A stretch of 45,270 nucleotides of DNA from Betaproteobacteria bacterium. GTDB taxonomy: Bacteria > Pseudomonadota > Gammaproteobacteria > Burkholderiales > SG8-41. Positions within the stretch are counted from its first letter, which is position 1; every line of letters begins with the position of its first letter. Below the pieces are notes generated by a model. It was given only the letters and a program-made list of their open reading frames with translations. It ran no database searches and had not been told where the DNA came from. Both the position numbers and the translations under genes were made by a program. The DNA is taken from contig JAQGMV010000113.1 of NCBI GenBank assembly GCA_028292225.1, positions 1 to 45,270 of the forward strand, written 5' to 3'. Positions 40,906 through 45,270 of this stretch are shown here, piece after piece.

Positions 40906-42171
40906 TCACGGACTGCCGGCGGGGCTCGGCACCACCATCCCCGCGCCGACCGTGTGGTTGGTCACTTCGTCGATGATGATGAAGCCGCCGGTCGCACGCA
41001 CGTGCGCGTAGTCGTCCACGATCAGCGGCCGCTGGAGCTTGAGGCGCGCCGCGCCGATGTCGTTCAGCGCGAGCTGTGTCGCCGAAGTGTCGCGCTCGAG
41101 GGTCGTGATGTCGAGGCGGTAGTCGAGGCGCTCGACCACGGCTTTCACCGTGTTCGTCGTGTGCTTGATCAGATACCTGCCGCCGCGCTGAAGCGGCGCC
41201 GCATCCATCCAGCACAGCACGACGTCGAGCGTGCGCACCGGTTGTGCAGGCGTTTCCGGGTGCGTGATGAGGTCGCCTCGCGAGATGTCGATCTCGTCGG
41301 CGAGCACCAGCGTCACCGATTGCGGCGCCTGCGCGCACTCGCGCGAGCCTTCGAAGGTCACGATGTCGCGCACGGTCGATGACAGTCCGCACGGCTGCAC
41401 CAGGACGCGGTCGCCCTTTTTGATCCCGCCCGATTCGATCCGGCCCATGTAGCCGCGGTGGAACGTTCCGGGCATGCCCGGCATAGCCACGTACTGGACC
41501 GGGAAGCGCAGCGGCGCGCCGGTGGACTTCTTGACTTCGACTTGCTCGAGCAACTCGAGCAGCGCGGGTCCGCGGTACCACGGAAGGTTCTTGCCGCGCG
41601 CGACGGTCATGTCGCCTTCGAGCGCGCTGACCGGCACGAAATGGACGTTCGCAAAATCGAGCTTGGCGATGACCGCTGAAAACTCGGCCCTGATCGCTTC
41701 GAAGCGCTCCTGCGAGTAGCCGACCGCGTCCATCTTGTTGACGGCGACGACCAGGTGCGGAATGCCGAGCAGGCTCGCGACCGCGGCGTGGCGGCGCGAC
41801 TGCGGCTGCACGCCTTTCTTCGCGTCGATGAGGACGATCGTGAGATCGGCAGTCGACGCGCCGGTCACCATGTTGCGGGTGTACTGCTCGTGGCCGGGCG
41901 TGTCCGCAATGATGAACTTGCGCTTCTTGGTCGCGAAGTAACGATATGCGACGTCGATCGTGATGCCCTGCTCGCGCTCCGCGGCGAGGCCGTCGGTGAG
42001 GAGCGCGAGGTCGAGCCCCTTGCCGCCGCGGCGCTCGGTCGTGCGTGCGAGATTGGCCACCTGGTCTTCGAGGACCGAGCGGCTGTCGAACAGCAGGCGC
42101 CCGATGAGCGTGCTCTTGCCGTCGTCTACGCCGCCGGCGGTCGAGAAACGTAACAATGTTTGTGCGGACAT
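40906..42171 (-). CDS. cysN: Sulfate adenylyltransferase subunit 1, GTPase CysN
   Basis: A 421-residue GTPase of the EF-Tu type that drives APS formation by CysD. GTP-binding motifs are GGVDDGKSTLIGRLL, ADTPGHEQYTRNM and VAVNKMD. Domains II and III follow from about residue 230. At this length it lacks a fused CysC (APS kinase), which fits a pathway that reduces APS directly. The start at 42171 (MSAQTLLRF) overlaps the cysD stop by one base; the longer open frame upstream is within cysD. Confidence 0.95.
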   Translation of the reverse strand: MSAQTLLRFSTAGGVDDGKSTLIGRLLFDSRSVLEDQVANLARTTERRGGKGLDLALLTDGLAAEREQGITIDVAYRYFATKKRKFIIADTPGHEQYTRNMVTGASTADLTIVLIDAKKGVQPQSRRHAAVASLLGIPHLVVAVNKMDAVGYSQERFEAIRAEFSAVIAKLDFANVHFVPVSALEGDMTVARGKNLPWYRGPALLELLEQVEVKKSTGAPLRFPVQYVAMPGMPGTFHRGYMGRIESGGIKKGDRVLVQPCGLSSTVRDIVTFEGSRECAQAPQSVTLVLADEIDISRGDLITHPETPAQPVRTLDVVLCWMDAAPLQRGGRYLIKHTTNTVKAVVERLDYRLDITTLERDTSATQLALNDIGAARLKLQRPLIVDDYAHVRATGGFIIIDEVTNHTVGAGMVVPSPAGSP

Positions 42172-43169
42172 CAGAAATATCCTTCCTTCTTGCGCAGCTC
42201 CATCGAGGCGTCGGAGGTCTGGTCGTCGAGGCGTGTCGCGCCGCGTTCGGTATGCGTGGCGCAAATCGTTTCCTCGATGATCGCCTCGTACGTGTCAGCA
42301 TCGGACAGCACCGGGCAGGTGCAGGTCACGTCGCCGAGGGTGCGAAAGCGCACGCGCTTTTCCATCACTTCTTCGCCGGCTTTCGGCTGCACCAGGTCGG
42401 AGACCGGGAGGTAAAGACCGTTACGGACGATGACCGGACGCGTATGCGCGAAGTAGAGCGAAGGCAGCGGAAGCTTCTCGCGGCCGATGTACTGCCAGAT
42501 GTCGAGCTCGGTCCAGTTGCTGATCGGGAACACGCGCATGTTCTCGCCCTTGTGGACGCGGGTGTTATAGAGGCTCCACAGCTCGGGACGCTGGTTCTTC
42601 GGGTCCCACTGGCCGAATTCGTCACGGAACGAAAAGATCCTTTCCTTGGCTCGCGACTTCTCTTCGTCGCGGCGCGCGCCGCCGAAGCAGGCGTCGAAGC
42701 CGAACTCGCCGATGGCGTCGAGCAGGGTCACGCTCTGGTGACGGTTGCGGTCTTCGTCGGGACGCTTCAGGCGCACGCGGCCGCTCGCAATCGAATCTTC
42801 GACCGAGCGCACGATCAGGCGCTCGCCGAGCTCGGCGGCGCGCAGGTCGCGGAACTCGATGAGCTCGGGGAAGTTGTGGCCGGTGTCGATGTTCAGCAGC
42901 GGGAAGGGGAAGCGGCCGGGACGGAAAGCCTTTTCCGCAAGGCGCAGCATCACGAGCGAATCCTTGCCGCCCGAGAAGAGCAGGACCGGATTCGCGCACT
43001 CGGCAGCGACTTCCCGCATGATGTGGATGGCTTCGGTCTCGAGCCATTCGAGGTGGTCGTGCTCGGCGGCGCGAACAGGCTCGACCGCGCGCAGCTGCAC
43101 GCGCGGCTGCGCGGACGACGCCGGTGCGTCGAGCTCCTGCCGACGCAATACGTTTGAAGCCTGGGTCAT
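42171..43169 (-). CDS. cysD: Sulfate adenylyltransferase subunit 2 CysD
   Basis: A 332-residue ATP sulfurylase subunit. The PP-loop motif LLFSGGKDSLVMLRLAEKAF binds ATP, and NIDTGHNFPELIEFRD, GGARRDEEKSRAKERIFSFRD and the C-terminal TCTCPVLSDADTYE region are diagnostic. The N-terminus has about 30 extra residues before the core. The start at 43169 has an AAGGAG site and overlaps the cysH stop (ATGA). Confidence 0.96.
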   Translation of the reverse strand: MTQASNVLRRQELDAPASSAQPRVQLRAVEPVRAAEHDHLEWLETEAIHIMREVAAECANPVLLFSGGKDSLVMLRLAEKAFRPGRFPFPLLNIDTGHNFPELIEFRDLRAAELGERLIVRSVEDSIASGRVRLKRPDEDRNRHQSVTLLDAIGEFGFDACFGGARRDEEKSRAKERIFSFRDEFGQWDPKNQRPELWSLYNTRVHKGENMRVFPISNWTELDIWQYIGREKLPLPSLYFAHTRPVIVRNGLYLPVSDLVQPKAGEEVMEKRVRFRTLGDVTCTCPVLSDADTYEAIIEETICATHTERGATRLDDQTSDASMELRKKEGYF

Positions 43170-43861
43170 GCTTTCACTCCTTGAGGATGTAGCCCGCATT
43201 CCTTGCCTGCACTCGATTCCCACCACCAGCGGCCGGCCCGGATGTCTTCGCCCGGTTGAACCGCGCGCGTGCAGGGCGCGCAGCCGATGCTCGGGTACCC
43301 GCGGTCGTGCAGCGCGTTGTAGGGCACGCCGCGCGAGCGGATGTAATGCCATACGTCTTCTTCGGTCCATTGCGCGAGCGGGCTGAACTTGTACAAACCC
43401 TGTGTCGTATCGAAAGCGACTTCGTCGAGCTGCTGGCGGGTGACCGCCTGGTCGCGGCGCAATCCGGTGACCCAGGCCCGCTTGCCTGCGAGCGCGCGCT
43501 TCAGCGGCTCGAGCTTGCGTACTTCGCAGCAGTCTTTGCGCTGCGCGGTGCTGTCGTAGAAACCGTTGATGCCGTTGATGCGGACAAAGCTTTCGACCGC
43601 CTCGTGCCGGGGCGAATAAATCCGGACCTTGCAGCGATACGCCGTCGTCGCCTGCTGGATGAGGTCGTACGTCTCGGGCGGCAGACGGCCCGTATCCAGA
43701 GTGGCGATCTCGATCTCGCGGAACTCGCGCGCGATGAGGTCGAACAGCACCATGTCCTCGGCGCCGAAGCTGCTCGCGAAGACCGCGGGTGCGTGATTAC
43801 GGGCGGCGTCCAGCCGTTTCCTGACCTGGTCGACTTTCGCGTCGACCGCCGGGGCATGCAT
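43166..43861 (-). CDS. cysH: Phosphoadenylyl/adenylyl-sulfate reductase CysH, APS-reductase type
   Basis: A 231-residue reductase that makes sulfite from APS using thioredoxin. The [4Fe-4S] cysteines that mark the APS-specific type are all present: C111-C112 (KDCCEVRK) and C194/C197 (GCAPCTRA). The catalytic C222 is in the C-terminal KECGLHP motif. The start is ATG at 43861 with a GAGG site; an in-frame upstream GTG at 43924 would add unlikely residues. First gene of the cysHDN-sbp-cysTWA operon. Sulfite reductase (cysI) is not in the window. Confidence 0.95.
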   Translation of the reverse strand: MHAPAVDAKVDQVRKRLDAARNHAPAVFASSFGAEDMVLFDLIAREFREIEIATLDTGRLPPETYDLIQQATTAYRCKVRIYSPRHEAVESFVRINGINGFYDSTAQRKDCCEVRKLEPLKRALAGKRAWVTGLRRDQAVTRQQLDEVAFDTTQGLYKFSPLAQWTEEDVWHYIRSRGVPYNALHDRGYPSIGCAPCTRAVQPGEDIRAGRWWWESSAGKECGLHPQGVKA

Positions 43862-44085
43862 CGTGAACCTCGCTTGTGGGGCTGATCGGTGCGCATCCCG
43901 GCTCCGGGGAGCCTCGTGCGCCACCCGATACGGTTCGCAACGACGCAGCCCTGCCGAAGATTCGACAGGGCGGGGCCGATAGAGGAACAGTGCGGGCAGG
44001 GTGTTTTACGGCACGTGGCGGGGAAAACTTCAGTCGGGCTGCCCAAACCACGGCACTTGCCGGCGTGCGGTTGTCCCTGCCCGCG
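43862..44085. promoter_or_regulatory. Upstream region of the sulfate operon
   Basis: No gene is visible here. It must contain the promoter of cysH on the minus strand. A short dyad CCCTGCCGAAGATTCGACAGGG (arms CCCTG and CAGGG around 43960-43981) is present, but I see no convincing CysB site or -35/-10 pair. Confidence 0.3.
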
Positions 44086-44323
44086 TCAAGACCGCGCCGC
44101 CGTCGCGATTCGCGGGCCCAGGTCGGTGCCCGCGCGGAGCATGCCGTCGATCGCTCGCGCGGCGGCGACCGCCTGCTCCGCGCGCCACGAAGGTGTAGGC
44201 GCGGAGCTTCGCGTTGCGCGCATCGATGCGCTTCAGGAATTCACGCGCGGCCTGCTCGGTGCTCGTCTTGCCCGAACGGAGCTGACGGCCGTACGCTGTG
44301 ATGTCAAACGCTCTGTCACTCGT
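44086..44323 (-). pseudogene. Amidase (GatA/AtzF-like) N-terminal remnant, frameshifted and truncated
   Basis: On the minus strand, codons from 44323 read SDRAFDITAYGRQLRSGKTS and then a helix ending LRAYTFVA, which matches the N-terminus of amidase-signature enzymes. The expected ATG is ACG. After about 50 residues the match jumps one frame, to RAEQAVAAARAIDGML and RAGTDLGP (ending near 44113), where homology stops; the new frame closes with TGA at 44086-44088. The Ser-Ser-Lys catalytic core is entirely absent. A GGGAG lies just upstream of the ACG. It is therefore a dead fragment left by deletion, not a gene. Confidence 0.65.
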
Positions 44324-44341
44324 GTCTCCCTTTTCCCGTTC

Positions 44342-44370
44342 TTGATCGTTGTTGCGCTGCTCTATATCCT
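44342..44370 (+). promoter_or_regulatory. Possible promoter for the acyl-CoA dehydrogenase gene
   Basis: TTGATC (44342-44347) and TATCCT (44365-44370) are 17 bases apart in an AT-richer stretch 40 bases before the gene. Both boxes deviate from consensus, so this is only a candidate. Confidence 0.3.
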
Positions 44371-44410
44371 AGCTGCCTGCGCAACACCCTCTGAAATTCT
44401 CTCCGGTATC

Positions 44411-45270
44411 ATGAAGACTCTCGATTCTCCCCAAGATCCCCATGCCGAGCTGCGCGAAGGCGTACGCTCGCTCTGCAGCCAGTTCGATAACGCGTACTGG
44501 CAGAAAGTCGACGAGGAGCGCGGCTACCCCGAAGCGTTCGTCGACGCGCTCACTCACGCCGGCTGGTTGTCGGCGCTGATCCCCGAGGAATACGGCGGCT
44601 CCGGACTGACGCTGACCGAAGCGTCGGTGATCATGGAAGAGATCAATCGCTCCGGCGCCAACTCGGGCTCGGTGCACGGCCAGATGTACAACATGGGCAC
44701 CGTGCTGCGGCACGGCTCGGCTGAGCAGAAGCAGAAATACCTCCCGAGGATCGCGACCGGAGAGCTGCGGCTGCAGTCGATGGCGGTGACCGAGCCGACC
44801 GCCGGCACCGACACGAGCAAGATCAAGACGACGGCGGTGCGCAAAGGCGACCGCTACGTGATCAACGGCCAGAAAGTGTGGACCTCGCGGCTCCAGCACT
44901 CCGACCTCATGATCGTGCTCGCGCGCACGACTGCGCTCGACCAGGTGAAGAAGAAATCGGAAGGCATGTCGATCTTCATCGTCGACGTGAAGGAAGCCGG
45001 CAAGGCGCTCGTCATCAATCCGATCCGCAACATGGTCAACCACGAGACCAACCAGCTTTTCATCGACAACCTCGAAGTGCCGGTTGAAAACCTGATCGGG
45101 GAGGAGGGCAGGGGTTTCAAGTACATCCTCGACGGCCTGAACGCCGAGCGCATCCTGATCGCCGCCGAATGCATCGGCGACGGCTACTGGTTCGTCGATC
45201 GCGCGCGCAACTATGCGTCCGAGCGCGTGGTGTTCGACCGGCCGATCGGCCAGAACCAGGGCATCCAGTT
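44411..45270 (+). CDS. Acyl-CoA dehydrogenase, 3' end cut by window edge
   Basis: The first 286 or so residues of a flavin-dependent acyl-CoA dehydrogenase (full length usually about 380-390). The N-terminal helical domain contains LIPEEYGGSGLTLTEASVIMEEI. The FAD/substrate strands carry QSMAVTEPTAGTDTSKIKTTA and GQKVWTSRLQHSDLMIVLART, and the C-terminal helical domain has begun (GLNAERILIAAECIGDGYWF). The catalytic Glu region lies beyond the window or cannot be placed. The start is ATG at 44411 with a poor ribosome-binding site. The preferred acyl chain cannot be judged. It is not clearly linked to the sulfate operon, which runs the other way. Confidence 0.92.
   Translation, partial: MKTLDSPQDPHAELREGVRSLCSQFDNAYWQKVDEERGYPEAFVDALTHAGWLSALIPEEYGGSGLTLTEASVIMEEINRSGANSGSVHGQMYNMGTVLRHGSAEQKQKYLPRIATGELRLQSMAVTEPTAGTDTSKIKTTAVRKGDRYVINGQKVWTSRLQHSDLMIVLARTTALDQVKKKSEGMSIFIVDVKEAGKALVINPIRNMVNHETNQLFIDNLEVPVENLIGEEGRGFKYILDGLNAERILIAAECIGDGYWFVDRARNYASERVVFDRPIGQNQGIQ

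Noticed and set aside
1-45270. Phage, insertion sequence, CRISPR array or toxin-antitoxin system
   Set aside because: No transposase, integrase, direct-repeat array or small toxin/antitoxin pair was recognised on either strand; the region reads as ordinary chromosome with catabolic islands.

Overview
The window is GC-rich (roughly two thirds G+C by eye), densely coded and looks like chromosome of a betaproteobacterium of the Burkholderiales type. The grounds are three Bug/TctC-type periplasmic solute receptors, LysR regulators next to catabolic genes, a TctDE-like two-component system, a complete type II secretion operon and an assimilatory sulfate operon that uses APS reductase. I see no rRNA, tRNA, CRISPR array, insertion sequence or phage gene.

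Layout. (1) 1-3.5 kb: a Bug receptor cut by the window edge, diverging from a LysR regulator that overlaps an enolase-superfamily (mandelate racemase-like) gene, then an orphan 5'-3' exonuclease/FEN gene. (2) 3.6-5.85 kb: response regulator and sensor kinase, closed by a clear terminator. (3) 5.97-16.93 kb: type II secretion operon in the order G-H-I-J-K-L-M-N-C-D-E-F, mostly joined by 4-base start/stop overlaps. (4) 17.1-20.9 kb: a secreted lipoprotein with its terminator, a periplasmic cyclophilin, and a convergent TonB/TolA-like protein. (5) 21.1-32.1 kb: a catabolic island with the FAD and 2Fe-2S subunits of a molybdenum hydroxylase, a muconate-lactonizing-type enolase, a degenerate M24/creatinase-like protein, an opine dehydrogenase-like protein, a tautomerase-VOC fusion, a Bug receptor and an ornithine cyclodeaminase homologue. 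Convergent to these are the Mo-binding subunit and an ACMSD-like amidohydrolase. (6) 32.2-36.9 kb: a CysB-like LysR gene divergent from a four-gene operon. (7) 37.0-43.9 kb: cysH-cysD-cysN-sbp-cysT-cysW-cysA on the minus strand. (8) 43.9-45.3 kb: a decayed amidase fragment and the start of an acyl-CoA dehydrogenase.

The most notable item is the first gene of region 6 (33217-33831). Its frame is interrupted by one in-frame TGA at 33520-33522, after which coding potential continues to a stop that overlaps the next start. The context (His-TGA-Gly-Ser-Ser-Thr-Pro-Trp) matches the Sec site of the UGSC family of bacterial (seleno)proteins, except that the usual Cys is Ser. A two-part hairpin begins three bases after the TGA, as expected of a bacterial SECIS element. 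I read it as a selenoprotein, translationally coupled to a protein of unknown function, a Bug receptor and an asparaginase-fold enzyme whose substrate-binding Asp is replaced by Ser. This could be an undescribed selenium-dependent uptake and degradation pathway; its substrate is unknown.

Regions 1, 5 and 6 look like uptake and breakdown of small carboxylic or amide compounds. Region 7 takes in sulfate, activates it to APS and reduces it to sulfite. Region 3 builds the secretion machine, but the prepilin peptidase is not in the window.
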